Assembly: GCF_023898315.1 (NCBI RefSeq)
Contig: NC_064619.1
Coordinates: forward strand, 370,900,150 to 370,964,149
DNA length: 64,000 nucleotides
Source of the DNA: Schistocerca nitens
Lineage: Eukaryota; Arthropoda; Insecta; Orthoptera; Acrididae
Direction of reading: 5' to 3'
Within the stretch, counting starts at the first letter, position 1, and each line of letters opens with the position of its first letter. Below the pieces are notes generated by a model. That model was given only the letters and a program-made list of their open reading frames with translations. It was not told the DNA's origin and did not search any database. The position numbers were made by a program, and so were the translations under genes. Below are positions 33,421-42,902 of this stretch, piece after piece.

Positions 33421-33968
33421 CACCCTGTCAAGGTAAAAGGCTCCTGACACATTAGCTGTTGCCTGGAGTCCTGGTACTCTGAAGTGGACAGGTACCTACT
33501 CTTTGGCTGACACCGGGAAGTTATGGCTCAGGAGTCGGCAGCGCAATCCCTGGGTTGACAGGGAGCTACCACAGAGAGCGTAGATGACAACCCCACCCTG
33601 AAGGACCGGCTGCTGCACTGGATTTTGGGTGCAAAGATAGATCCACTTGACTGGTAGGTGCACAAAGTAACAGTGCACACTGGAGAGTTAATACACCACA
33701 GTAAGACATAATTCCCCAAGCAGCCCGCACTTCTGCAACATTTGGAAATTGGAAGGCAAATCCAAAATGGGGATCACAATTTAAAAAGCCAAAAAAAATG
33801 AGGAAAAAAGCGTTAAAAAAGCGAAAAGAGCGGAAACCGTTAGAAGTCTAAAGAATAGTCAAAATACCAAGGTAAAAACGTGACAAAAAGACTCCTATTA
33901 ATCGCCTTTTATGACAGGCAAGGAATGGCTGCGGGTCTATAATAGCCCCCTAGACGGCAGAAGGAAAG

Positions 33969-34190
33969 AAGCTTGGTTACTACAAATTTTGTGCTAGGGG
34001 GGGTTCCTGAAATTCAATCGCAGGCGGCAGATTTCTACAGAGACGGCATTGAGAAACTTGTGCCACAGCATGGTGACGATGTATTAAATTACTTAAAGGG
34101 TGTACCTTTAAAACGTATAAGATAAAATTTGGCTTTTCCATATGATAATTTTATTTTTCAAAGCGTTTGTTACTTTCTGGATAGCCCTCG
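33969..34190 (+). pseudogene. Mariner transposase remnant, after the LINE insertion
   Basis: KLGYYKFCARGG at about 33970-34005 continues the N-terminal part left of the LINE. QAADFYRDGIEKLVPQHGDD at 34025-34085 is the mariner C-terminus. The right terminal repeat follows (TTACTTTCTGGATAGCCCTCG to 34190). Everything between CAR and the C-terminal part is deleted. Confidence 0.65.
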
Positions 34191-34192
34191 TA

Positions 34193-34679
34193 TAAATGAA
34201 AAGGTAGAAGCTCCAGTATCGTGCTGGCAGATGATGTTGTTGTATACAGAGAAGTCACAACGCTACGAAACTGTAGTGGAATGAAGGAAGACCTGCCAAG
34301 TATCGACATTTGATGCAGGGTTTAGAGGTCGATCCGCCTCATAAACAAATGTGCATAAGCAGGCGGAAAACTCGCTACAATATAATGACATGATTCTGAA
34401 ATAATCATTGGAAGCAGTCACATTCATTAAATCTCTAGGGGAGTTTTGCAGCGTCGACCAAAGAAAACTAGTCGCCAGAACGACAGCTGCCACACAGGTT
34501 CACTGAAATAGGAAATAGAAATAGTTTACTCACCCTCACTCGACCCACAGTCGAGTAGTGCTCCTCAGTCTGGTCCCGTAGCAGACAGGACGTATCGAGG
34601 AAATAGAGAAGATCGAGAGGAGAGCAGCACTTCCGGCATAGTTTCGTTAACTGACCCCAGTGGCACACTCTGCAAGAGG
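34193..34679 (+). pseudogene. LINE family A relic, segment 2 of 3 (RT palm onward)
   Basis: The plus strand begins SSSIVLADDVVVYREVTTLR, containing the catalytic ADD, and continues in broken frames with SHIH-type text to TDPSGTLCKR at 34650-34679. This end is duplicated by the LINE insertion that follows. The 3' tail resumes at 39225. Confidence 0.6.
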
Positions 34680-35109
34680 TTAGTTGGTTTAAAAGGGGGG
34701 CGGGGGGGGGGGGGGTGAAAGGACCAAACTACGAGGTCATCGGTCCCTTCTTCCTGGTAGAACAATTATCCAAGGGGAAGAATAATACAAAGAAGATGTA
34801 CGGCACAATAACGGGAGAAAGGAAGAACCAGCAGAATGACAGAAGGACAACAAACACTGCAATGGACAAACCAAGACAAGAAAACCACAGAGAGACGCAA
34901 GAAAAAGGCAGAAGAGATTAAAAACAAGAAAGCAGATTACCATAGCTGGCTGACCATGAGAATAAAAAAAGGAGAAGAAGCCAGCCACTCTGCAACACAT
35001 TAAAAACTCAGTCCTAAAAGCCCTAAGGTGGAGGACACAGAAGAACAATGGGAATGCGCTAAAACTCAGATCAAATGATAAAACCCGCTCTCACGAATAA
35101 AACGTAAAA

Positions 35110-36060
35110 CTAACGCTACTGTTGAGGCATTGTCGCCCAACACCGAAGGTAAGGTGCTGGGAAAGTTAAAAGTCCCCCGCAGAGTGACTAAAAGTTGGCA
35201 GTCCAGCAAGAGGTGGACGACAGTCACTTGGGAGCCACAGCGACACTGAGGTGGGTCTTCGCGACGGACTTAACCATGTGTGACCCACGTATGGCCAATG
35301 CTGAGTCGACAAAGGGCAACTGATTCCATGCAAGAAGACTTCCAAACATTCGTGGTCTCCTTAGTGACACGCAGTTTGTTGTGCTTACTGTTATGTCACT
35401 CCGTCTCCCAAATCCGAAAAACTTGCGGCGTAAGACAGAGCGCAAGTCGGTTTCAGAGATGCCCATCTCCAGAAGCGGTTTCCACATAGCCTGTTTGGCC
35501 ATCTTATCAGCAAGTTCGTTGTCTGGGATTCCGACGTGCCCTGGGGTCCACACAAACAACACTGAACGGCTGGACCGTTCCAGGGCAGATATAGGCTCCG
35601 GGATGTTCGCTACCAAAGGATGGCGAGGGTAGCACTGGTTGATAGCTTGTAAGTTGCTCAGGGAGTCATAACAGTGAAGAAAGGACTCACTAGAACAGGA
35701 GCGGATATACTGAAGTGCACGAGATATGGTCATAAGCTCTGCAGTGAATACACTGCAGCCAGCGGGCAAGGTTCAAATGGTTCAAATGGCTCTGAGCACT
35801 ATGGGACTTAACAGCTATGGTCATCAGTCCCCTAGAACTTAGAACTACTTAAACCTAACTAACCTAAGGACATCACACAACACCCAGTCATCACGAGGCA
35901 GAGAAAATCCCTGACCCCGCCGGGAATCGAACCCGGGAACCCGGGCGTGGGAAGCGAGAACGCTACCGTACGACCACGAGCTGCGGACCCAGCGGGCAAG
36001 GAGTGCTGTTCAATATGGCCTCTGTGGACATAGGAGAAGCCAACATTACCATCAGCCAAC
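35110..36060 (-). pseudogene. LINE copy 3: RNase H and C-terminus, split by a SINE
   Basis: Minus strand before the SINE: HRGHIEQHSLPAG (36000-36045). After it: CSVFTAELMTISRALQYI (intact catalytic Glu), SLSNLQAINQCYPRHPL, and VLFVWTPGHVGIPDNELADK (His and Asp). Next come SVLRRKFFGFGRR and the start of the C-terminal segment. The second catalytic Asp is lost (HCYDSLSNL, a shifted FTDSLS). The SINE duplicates CCAGCGGGCAAGG. Confidence 0.75.
35772..35988 (-). mobile_element. Chimeric SINE: type 3 head on a type 1 body
   Basis: On the minus strand it begins CGCAGCTCGTGGTCGTACGG and has GGGTTCGATTCCCGG and GGGATTTTCTCTGCCTCG, as in the type 3 SINE at 27713-27969. It then switches to GATGTCCTTAGGTTAGTTAG and the type 1 body and tail (GCTCAGAGCCATTTGAACC, with an extra TTCAAATGG at the end). 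It is flanked by CCAGCGGGCAAGG (35759-35771 and 35989-36001). Confidence 0.85.
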
Positions 36061-37960
36061 GAGCCGTCGGTGTAAACAACTCCAAAGTCGCGGACACGTC
36101 AAGAAATAAGAGGAAGTGACAGCGGAGGGCGGTGGGGTTAACGGGGTTCTTGGGGCCATGCAAAAGGTCCACACGAAGCTTCGGCCGAGGTGTACACCAT
36201 GGAGGTGTACGTGAATGGACATCAAGTAGAGGCGGTAAACGGAAGGACTCCAGTTCAGGAGAGAAGGGATCGCACGCGAGCCGCAATTGTGAGCCCTGAC
36301 CCGCCGATGCGGGAGATGAACTGCCACGGGTGAGAAAAGGAGACGGTAATTCGGATGCTGAGGAGAACTACGGATGTGTGCAACACAACTGGCGAGCAGT
36401 TGCGCACGTCGGATACGCAATGGAGGGACTCTGGTCTCCACCAGGACGCTGGTCACCGGACTCGTTCTAAAAGCTCCCGTCGCTAGGCGAACGCCACAGT
36501 GGTGCACTGGGTCGAGTAAACGCAACGCTGAAGGCGCCGCCGAACCATAAACCAGACTTCCATAGTCAAGGTGGGATTGAATAAGGGCTCTGTAGAGCTG
36601 CAGCAGCATGGAGCGATCTGCACCCCAGTTGGTATAGCTCAGGAAGCGGAGATCATTGAAGCGCTTAAGCTGACGAAGGTGAGGTACCCAAGTCAATTGG
36701 GCGTCGAAAACCAGTCCTAAGAATCGATTTGCCTCCACTACAATGAGTGGATCGTCATTAAGATAAAATTCAGGTTTCGGATGAATGGTACGACACTGAC
36801 AGAAGTGCATGACATACGACTTCGCGGCTGAAAACTGGAAGCTGTCGGCTAGAGCCAATGACTGCGCCTTGTGAATGGCTCCCTGTAAGCGCCACTCAGC
36901 AACTCCAGTACTGGAGGAGCAATACGAAATGCAGAAGTCATCCGCATACAGTTAAGGAGTGACCGACGACCCTATAGCTGCTGCCAGGCCATTAATGGCC
37001 ACTAAAAATAGACACTCTACTCGGAACCCTGCAGAACACCTTCCTCCTGAATACGGGGGGAACTATGGGAGGCATAGACTTGGACATGGAAAGTACGGAG
37101 CGACAGGAAGTTTTGGATAAAAATCGGGAGCGGGCCCCAGAGACCTCACTCATACAATGTGGCAAGGATATGACGTCACCATGTCGTGTCGTATGCTTTA
37201 CGTTAGTCAGAAAAGACGGCAACCAGGTGGTGGCGTCTGGAAAAGGATGTTCGGATGGCAAACTGGAGGGACACAAAGTTATCAGTGGTAAAGCGATCCT
37301 GGCGGAAGCCGCCCTGACATGGAGCCAGTAGGCTACGTGACTCCAGGAACCAACCCAACCGCCAACACACCATACGTTCCAGCTGCTTACAGAGAACGCT
37401 GGTGAGGCTGATGAGCTGATAGCTATCCACATCAAGCGGATTTTTACCGTGTTTTAGCACCAGAATGAAGGTGCTCTCCCGCCATTGCGATAGAAAGACG
37501 CCATCACACCAGATCCGGTTAAAGATGACGAGCAGATATTGCTTTTAGTCAGACGAGAGACGTAGAATCATCTGACTGTGGATCCGATCCGGTCCATGAG
37601 CTGTGTCATGGCAATGTGCAAAGGCGCTGAGGAGCTCCGACTCTGTAAATGGGACGTTTATGGTTGACGTTTGCGTCGGCAGAGAGCACACCATTGATTA
37701 CAACGCGAGGAACACCTATTCTGGTTTGGTACCCAAAAATACGTCTGATCTTCGTCCAGAATTAGGAAGGAGACGTATGGCACCCTATGGTCGACACATA
37801 CCTCTCCCAACACTCCTGTTTCTGTCGTTTTATAAGCTGGCAAACTCGGGAACAGATGCCGCTTAAAGGCTATTAGGTGCTCTAGGGAAGGGTGCCGCTT
37901 ATGTCGCTGTAGAGCTCGCTGACGCTCTTTAACTGCCTCAGCCACTTCCGGCGACCATGA
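36052..37960 (-). pseudogene. LINE copy 3: reverse transcriptase domain and linker
   Basis: 36052-36858 is one long frame: KSYVMHFCQCRTIHPKPEFY, ANRFLGLVFDAQLTWVPHL and the thumb region RALIQSHLDYGSLVYGSAA. 36992-37435 and 37203-37460 give MLKHGKNPLDVDSYQLISLT (fingers) and RSLLAPCQGGFRQDRFTTDN. The motif around YADD (36940-36960) is interrupted by a stop. Frameshifts occur near 36900 and 37200. Upstream, 37658-37969 is the endonuclease-RT linker. Confidence 0.75.
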
Positions 37961-38009
37961 ATGGACCATCTTTCGCCAGGGGCACCCTAGAGAACGAGGG
38001 ATCGCGTTT

Positions 38010-39224
38010 TCTGCTGCAGAAATTATCGTTGTAGTGACCTGCCCAATAAAAACATCGATGGTACCACAGGGGGAGATTCAACGGTGACAGCAGAGGTGAA
38101 CGCTACCCAGTCTGCCTTGTTTAAAGCCCTTCTGGGTAGGCGTCTGTGGGAATGACACAGGGGGAGTGACAGGAAGATGGGGAAGTGGTCACTACAACAC
38201 AGGTCGTCATATGCTGTCCAGTGAATAGATGGGAGGAGTTCTGGTCTGCAAATTGATAAATCAATGGCCGAGTAACTACCATGAGCTACAATGAAATGTG
38301 TGGAGGTCCCAGTATTTAAGAGGCACAGGTCGAGTTCGGACAGCAAGTTTTCGACATCTGTCCCACGGCCACTAAGCATGGTGCTACCCCACAGGGGGTT
38401 ATGGGCGTTAAAATCTCCCGAAAGTAGGAAAGATTTAGGGAGTTAATCAATCAGTGCAGCCAATACGTTCATGGATACCGTACCATCTCGAGGGAGGTAT
38501 ACATTGCAGACAGTTATTTCCTGCGTCGTCTATATCCTAACAGCCACAGCTTCAAGAGGAGTTTGAAGGGGCACAGGTTCACTAAATACCGAGTTCAGGA
38601 CATAAACGTAAACTCCACCTAACACTATTACGAGGGCGGTTCAGAAAGTAACCTCCGATTGGTCGCAGTGCGGGTTGTGGGGGGAGTAGCGACGCCATCT
38701 GTGCGTTCACGCACTCAACAGGTCAGTCGGCATCAAGCCCGTCTGCTCGCAGAACAACGGCCCTTCTTGAGTCCTTCAAGTGGGACGTTATCAACCATCC
38801 ACCTTACAGCCCAGACCTGGCGCCAAGTGATTATCACCTCTTCATGCATTTGAAGAAATGGCTCGGGTCACAGCGGTTTGATGACGACGAAGAGCTCAAA
38901 GATGCGGTCACAGGCTGGCTCCAGGCACAAGCGGGTGATTTTTATGCAGAAGGAATTTCAAAGCTTGTGAAGAGATACGATAAGTGCCTCAATCGCTATG
39001 GAGACTATGTAGAAAAATAGTGCAAAGATGTAGTTGTAAGATGTATATATTAAAATATTTTTATTTAACTTGGTGTATTTTTTTAAATCAACCGGAGGTT
39101 ACTTTCTGAACGGCCCTCGTATATTCGCTACGGTTCTTGTAATATTCCCTGTAGCCGCAAAGGGTAGGGGTCCACATTGCCGGGAACCAGGTTTCCTGGA
39201 GGGCAACAATGCAGATAGCAGGTG
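38010..39224 (-). pseudogene. LINE copy 3: endonuclease part, split by a short mariner
   Basis: Minus strand 38023-38379: LLNTGTSTHFIVAHGSYSAI, DLSICRPELLPSIHW and CCSDHFPIFLSLPLC, with the SDHFP motif kept. Around 38400-38450 lies the FNAHNPLWG region in another frame. The N-terminal part, WFPAMWTPTLCGYRE-like text, lies at 39121-39210 beyond the inserted element. The copy starts inside the endonuclease. Confidence 0.7.
38631..39119 (+). mobile_element. Short mariner derivative (489 bp)
   Basis: TA flanks it (38629-38630 and 39120-39121), with terminal repeats CGAGGGCGGTTCAGAAAGTA on the left and the complement of CGAGGGCCGTTCAGAAAGTA on the right, nearly identical over about 28 bases. Inside, the plus strand has HPPYSPDLAPSDYHLFMHLK (with the third catalytic Asp), KWLGSQRFDDDEELKDAV and KLVKRYDKCLNRYGDYVEK. 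The N-terminal two-thirds of the transposase is deleted. It is inserted in the endonuclease of LINE copy 3. Confidence 0.85.
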
Positions 39225-39515
39225 ACTCTGCAAGAGGAGTGGTTTTGCATCATAGTGTGGTTTATTGTTAGAATTCTGAGAGTGTACATTCCTAGAAGAG
39301 TCAGCCAATATATTGCTTCTTCATACGTACATCTCGCAAAATGACCACGAAGATAAAATTAGATTCACGCTTGCACCGAGGGATACCAACTATCGTCGTT
39401 CTTCCGGTGCATCATTTACCACCGGAACAGGTAGGGGGAGGAGTGGAAGTGACAGTGGTACACAAAGTACCCTCCGTCACACGCTGTAAGGTGGCTTTTG
39501 CACTATAAATGTACG
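39225..39515 (+). pseudogene. LINE family A relic, segment 3 of 3 (3' tail)
   Basis: It continues from 34679 after LINE copy 3. SSYVHLAK, KMTTKIKLDS and the 3' UTR AGTACCCTCCGTCACACGCT match 1-600 and 25640-26065. It ends around GTACGTGTA at 39515. Confidence 0.6.
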
Positions 39516-39529
39516 TGTACAGGCTTTTT

Positions 39530-39768
39530 CCCCTTCTCATTGGTTTGATGCGGCCTGCCACGAATTATTCTTCTGTGCCAATCTCTTCATTTCAGAATAC
39601 CACTTGCGCCCTATGTTCTCGATTACTTGCTGGATGTATTACAAACTGTGTCTTCCGTTACAGTTTACACCCCCATACAACTCCCTACGATACCATGAAA
39701 GTTATTCCCTGATGACGTAACACAGAGCCTATCATCCTCTCCGTTCTTCTTGTCAATGATTCGCATAT
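39530..39768 (-). pseudogene. RTE-like LINE RT relic, part 1 (continues at 41111-41290)
   Basis: The sequence GTCAATGATTCGCATATA before the mariner and TTCGTCTGCTCGCCGATTCC after it belong to one minus-strand repeat with CCTACGATACCATGAAAGTT (39686-39705) and CACCTAATTTTCAACATTTT-like text (41170-41190). I recall this as the RT C-terminus of an RTE-type LINE (minus strand WTD...N..VL..I). It is heavily decayed. Confidence 0.5.
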
Positions 39769-39769
39769 A

Positions 39770-41110
39770 CGAGGGCAGTTCAATAAGTAATGCAACACAT
39801 TTTTTTTCTGAAACAGGGGTTGTTTTATTCAGCATTGAAATACACCAGGTTATTCCCCAATCTTTTAGCTACACAACACTATTTTTCAACGTAATCTCCA
39901 TTCAATGCTACGGCCTTACGCCACCTTGAAATGAGGGCCTGTATGCCTGCACGCTACCATTCCACTGGTCGATGTCGGAGCCAACGTCGTACTGCACCAA
40001 TAACTTCTTCATCATCCGCGTAGTGCGTCCCACGGATTGCGTCCTTCATTGGGCCAAACATATGGAAATCCGACGGTGCGAGATCGGGGCTGTAGGGTAC
40101 ATGAGGAAGAACAGTCCACTGAAGTTTTGTGAGCTCCTCTCGGGTGCGAAGACTTGTGTGAGGTCTTGCGTTGTCATGAAGAAGGAGAAGTTCGTTCAGA
40201 TTTTTGTGCCTACGAACACGCTGAAGTCGTTTCTTCAGTTTCTGAAGAGTAGCACAATACACTTCAGAGTTGATCGTTTGACCATGGGGAAGGACATCGA
40301 ACAGAATAACCCCTTCAGCGTCCCAGAAGACTGTAACCATGACTTTACCGGCTGAGGCTATGGCTTTAAACTTTTTCTTGGTAGGGGAGTGGGTGTGGCG
40401 CCACTCCATTGATTGCCGTTTTGTTTCAGGTTCGAAGTGATGAACCCATGTTTCACCGCCTGTAACAATCTTTGACAAGAAATTGTCACCCTCAGCCACA
40501 TGACGAGCAAGCAATTCCGCACAGATGGTTCTCCTTTGCTCTTTATGGTGTTCGGTTAGACAACGAGGGACCCAGCGGGAACAAACCTTTGAATACCCCA
40601 ACTGGTGAACAATTGTGACAGCACTACCAACAGAGATGTCAAGTTGAGCACTGAGTTGTTTGATGGTGATCCGTCGATCATCTCGAACGAGTGTGTTCGC
40701 ACGCTCCGCCATTGCAGGAGTCACAGCTGGGCACGGCCGGCCCGCACGCGGGAGATCAGACAGTCTTGCTTGACCTTGCGGCGATGATGACACACGCTTT
40801 GCCCAACGACTCACCGTGCTTTTGTCCACTGCCAGATAACCGTAGACATTCTGCAAGCGCCTATGAATATCTGAGATGCCCTGGTTTTCCGCCAAAAGAA
40901 ACTCGATCACTGCCTGTTGTTTGCAACGCACATCCGTTACAGACGCCATTTTAACAGCTCCGTACAGCGCTGCCACCTGTCGGAAGTCAATGAAACTATA
41001 CGAGACGAAGCGGGAATGTTTGAAAATATTCCACAAGAAATTTCCGGTTTTTTCAACCAAAATTGGCCGAGAAAAAAAAATGTGTTGCATTACTTATTTA
41101 ACTGCCCTCG
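39770..41110 (-). mobile_element. Mariner element (1341 bp)
   Basis: It lies in TA (39768-39769 and 41111-41112). The 30-base terminal repeats start CGAGGGCAGTTCAATAAGTA on the left and differ from the right end at one position. It encodes a nearly complete transposase. It is inserted in a LINE relic. Confidence 0.95.
39879..40949 (-). pseudogene. Mariner transposase, two visible lesions
   Basis: The start chosen is MASVTDVRCKQQAVIEFLLA at 40949, just inside the terminal repeat and UTR. HTH regions occupy residues 1-115. Further motifs are SRWVPRCLTEHHKEQRR, then IVTGGETWVHHFEPETKRQS where the first catalytic Asp is Gly at residue 165 (GGT for GAT). LLLHDNARPHTS and SPDLAPSDFHMFGPMKD supply the other two Asp with 34 residues between (DD34D). 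A stop (TAG at 39954-39956) follows HRPVEW. The frame beyond it stays open for 24 codons to the family's usual end (GDYVEK) at 39879. So the copy has an active-site substitution plus a late nonsense codon and is presumably inactive. Confidence 0.9.
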
Positions 41111-41284
41111 TAATATTCGTCTGCTCGCCGATTCCGCGGAGAACACCCTCATTTTTTTCTCTCATCAGTCTACCTAATTTTCAACATTTTACTGCAACAT
41201 CTCAAACGCTTTTATTCTCTTCTTTCCCACAGTTCCTGATTCACTACCATACAATGCTGTGCTAAAAATGTACATTTTGAAAAA

Positions 41285-41416
41285 TGGTGGTGGCAGTGGT
41301 AGTAGCTGTAGTAGTAACTTTATTCATCCATGGATACTAGGATATTGGCCATGTTACAGTATTGAAGTTAGGGAACAAAACACCAAAACACAATTCATAT
41401 ATACTGACATTTACAT
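41285..41416. other. Short repeat fragment, (GTAGTA)n-like
   Basis: GTAGTAGCTGTAGTAGTAAC followed by TTTATTCATCC resembles the start of a common LINE 3' end. It is too short to assign. Confidence 0.3.
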
Positions 41417-41417
41417 A

Positions 41418-42839
41418 CACTCCTGGAAATGGAAAAAAGAACACATTGACACCGGTGTGTCAGACCCACCATACTTGCTCCGGACACTGCGAGAGGGCTG
41501 TACAAGCAATGATCACACGCACGGCACAGCGGACACACCAGGAACCGCGGTGTTGGCCGTCGAATGGCGCTAGCTGCGCAGCATTTGTGCACCGCCGCCG
41601 TCAGTGTCAGCCAGTTTGCCGTGGCATACGGAGCTCCATCGCAGTCTTTAACACTGGTAGCATGCCGCGACAGCGTGGACGTGAACCGTATGTGCAGTTG
41701 ACGGACTTTGAGCGAGGGCGTATAGTGGGCATGCGGGAGGCCGGGTGGACGTACCGCCGAATTGCTCAACACGTGGGGCGTGAGGTCTCCACAGTACATC
41801 GATGTTGTCGCCAGTGGTCGGCGGAAGGTGCACGTGCCCGTCGACCTGGGACCGGATCGCAGCGACGCACGGATGCACGCCAAGACCGTAGGATTCTACG
41901 CAGTGCCGTAGGGGACCGCACCGCCACTTCCCAGCAAATTAGGGACACTGTTGCTCCTGGGGTATCGGCGAGGACCATTCGCAACCGTCTCCATGAAGCT
42001 GGGCTACGGTCCCGCACACCGTTAGGCCGTCTTCCGCTCACGCCCCAACATCGTGCAGCCCGCCTCCAGTGGTGTCGCGACAGGCGTGAATGGAGGGACG
42101 AATGGAGACGTGTCGTCTTCAGCGATGAGAGTCGCTTCTGCCTTGGTGCCAATGATGGTCGTATGCGTGTTTGGCGCCGTGCAGGTGAGCGCCACAATCA
42201 GGACTGCATACGACCGAGGCACACAGGGCCAACACCCGGCATCATGGTGTGGGGAGCGATCTCCTACACTGGCCGTACACCACTGGTGATCGTCGAGGGG
42301 ACACTGAATAGTGCACGGTACAGCCAAACCGTCATCGAACCCATCGTTCTACCATTCCTAGACCGGCAAGGGAACTTGCTGTTCCAACAGGACAATGCAC
42401 GTCCGCATGTATCCCGTGCCACCCAACGTGCTCTAGAAGGTGTAAGTCAACTACCCTGGCCAGCAAGATCTCCGGATCTGTCCCCCATTGAGCATGTTTG
42501 GGACTGGATGAAGCGTCGTCTCACGCGGTCTGCACGTCCAGCACGAACGCTGGTCCAACTGAGGCGCCAGGTGGAAATGGCATGGCAAGCCGTTGTACAG
42601 GACTACATCCAGCATCTCTACGATCGTCTCCATGGGAGAATAGCAGCCTGCATTGCTGCGAAAGGTGGATATACACTGTACTAGTGCCGACATTGTGCAT
42701 GCTCTGTTGCCTGTGTCTATGTGCCTGTGGTTCTGTCAGTGTGATCATGTGATGTATCTGACCCCAGGAATGTGTCAATAAAGTTTCCCCTTCCTGGGAC
42801 AATGAATTCACGGTGTTCTTATTTCAATTTCCAGGAGTG
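41418..42839 (+). mobile_element. Tc1-like transposon copy 2 (1422 bp, intact)
   Basis: Same family and exact length as copies 1 and 3. TA flanks at 41416-41417 and 42840-42841. The inverted repeats begin CACTCCTGGAAAT. It is in plus orientation, with the transposase in the middle. Confidence 0.95.
41662..42684 (+). CDS. Tc1-like transposase, intact, 340 aa
   Basis: Starts MPRQRGREPYVQLTDF at 41662. The paired-like HTH region spans residues 15-120 (GWTYRRIAQHVGREVSTVH; TSQQIRDTVAPGVSARTIRN). Catalytic D155 is at 42124 (FSDESR), D244 at 42391 (QQDNARPH) and E277 at 42490 (SPIEHVWDWM). The stop follows GGYTLY. There is no frameshift or nonsense codon. It differs from copy 1 at about six residues (for example S for P in TGxQRR, S for I in SARYxQT, V for P in WQAVxQD). 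The frame is also open upstream of the Met to 41362, through the terminal repeat. The 244 bases between repeat and Met could hold the promoter, but no TATA box could be placed. Confidence 0.93.
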   Translation: MPRQRGREPYVQLTDFERGRIVGMREAGWTYRRIAQHVGREVSTVHRCCRQWSAEGARARRPGTGSQRRTDARQDRRILRSAVGDRTATSQQIRDTVAPGVSARTIRNRLHEAGLRSRTPLGRLPLTPQHRAARLQWCRDRREWRDEWRRVVFSDESRFCLGANDGRMRVWRRAGERHNQDCIRPRHTGPTPGIMVWGAISYTGRTPLVIVEGTLNSARYSQTVIEPIVLPFLDRQGNLLFQQDNARPHVSRATQRALEGVSQLPWPARSPDLSPIEHVWDWMKRRLTRSARPARTLVQLRRQVEMAWQAVVQDYIQHLYDRLHGRIAACIAAKGGYTLY

Positions 42840-42902
42840 TATTTACAGGTCTAGATTGGCGAGGTTGGGGCAGATTGTCTGTCGTGACCTTATAGGAGAA
42901 AT

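Larger units (their letters stand above)
28127..33968 (-). mobile_element. I-like LINE copy 2, near full length (about 5.8 kb)
   Basis: Minus-strand order: 5' UTR (33420-33968), ORF1 with zinc knuckles (32167-33420), endonuclease (31000-31893), RT (29600-30940), RNase H and C-terminal knuckle (28510-29260), and a 3' UTR ending in GGGACTGATGACC and an (AAC)n tail at 28130-28150. It is inserted in a mariner, duplicating about 14 bases with three mismatches (28113-28126 and 33969-33982), which suggests an old event. All domains are frameshifted. Confidence 0.75.
27353..34190 (+). mobile_element. Mariner derivative, hosting a SINE and a LINE
   Basis: The left terminus (CGAGACCTATCCAGAAAGCA at 27353) and the right terminus (complement of CGAGGGCTATCCAGAAAGTA, ending at 34190) are inverted repeats. 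The LINE RT resumes on either side. The coding remains are an N-terminal part (27612-28126) and a C-terminal part (33969-34190). The DNA between is a SINE (27713-27969) and the I-like LINE copy 2 (28127-33968). Without these, the mariner itself is about 0.7-0.8 kb and lacks its catalytic core. Confidence 0.65.
34680..39224 (-). mobile_element. I-like LINE copy 3, 5'-truncated
   Basis: Exact 13-base target duplications, ACTCTGCAAGAGG, flank it at 34667-34679 and 39225-39237. On the minus strand it starts within the endonuclease (39224), passes through RT and RNase H, and ends in the C-rich tail and AAACCAACTA. A SINE (35772-35988) and a short mariner derivative (38631-39119) are inserted. 5' truncation at 39224 is typical of incomplete reverse transcription. 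Copies 1 and 3 are more alike than either is to copy 2. Confidence 0.85.
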
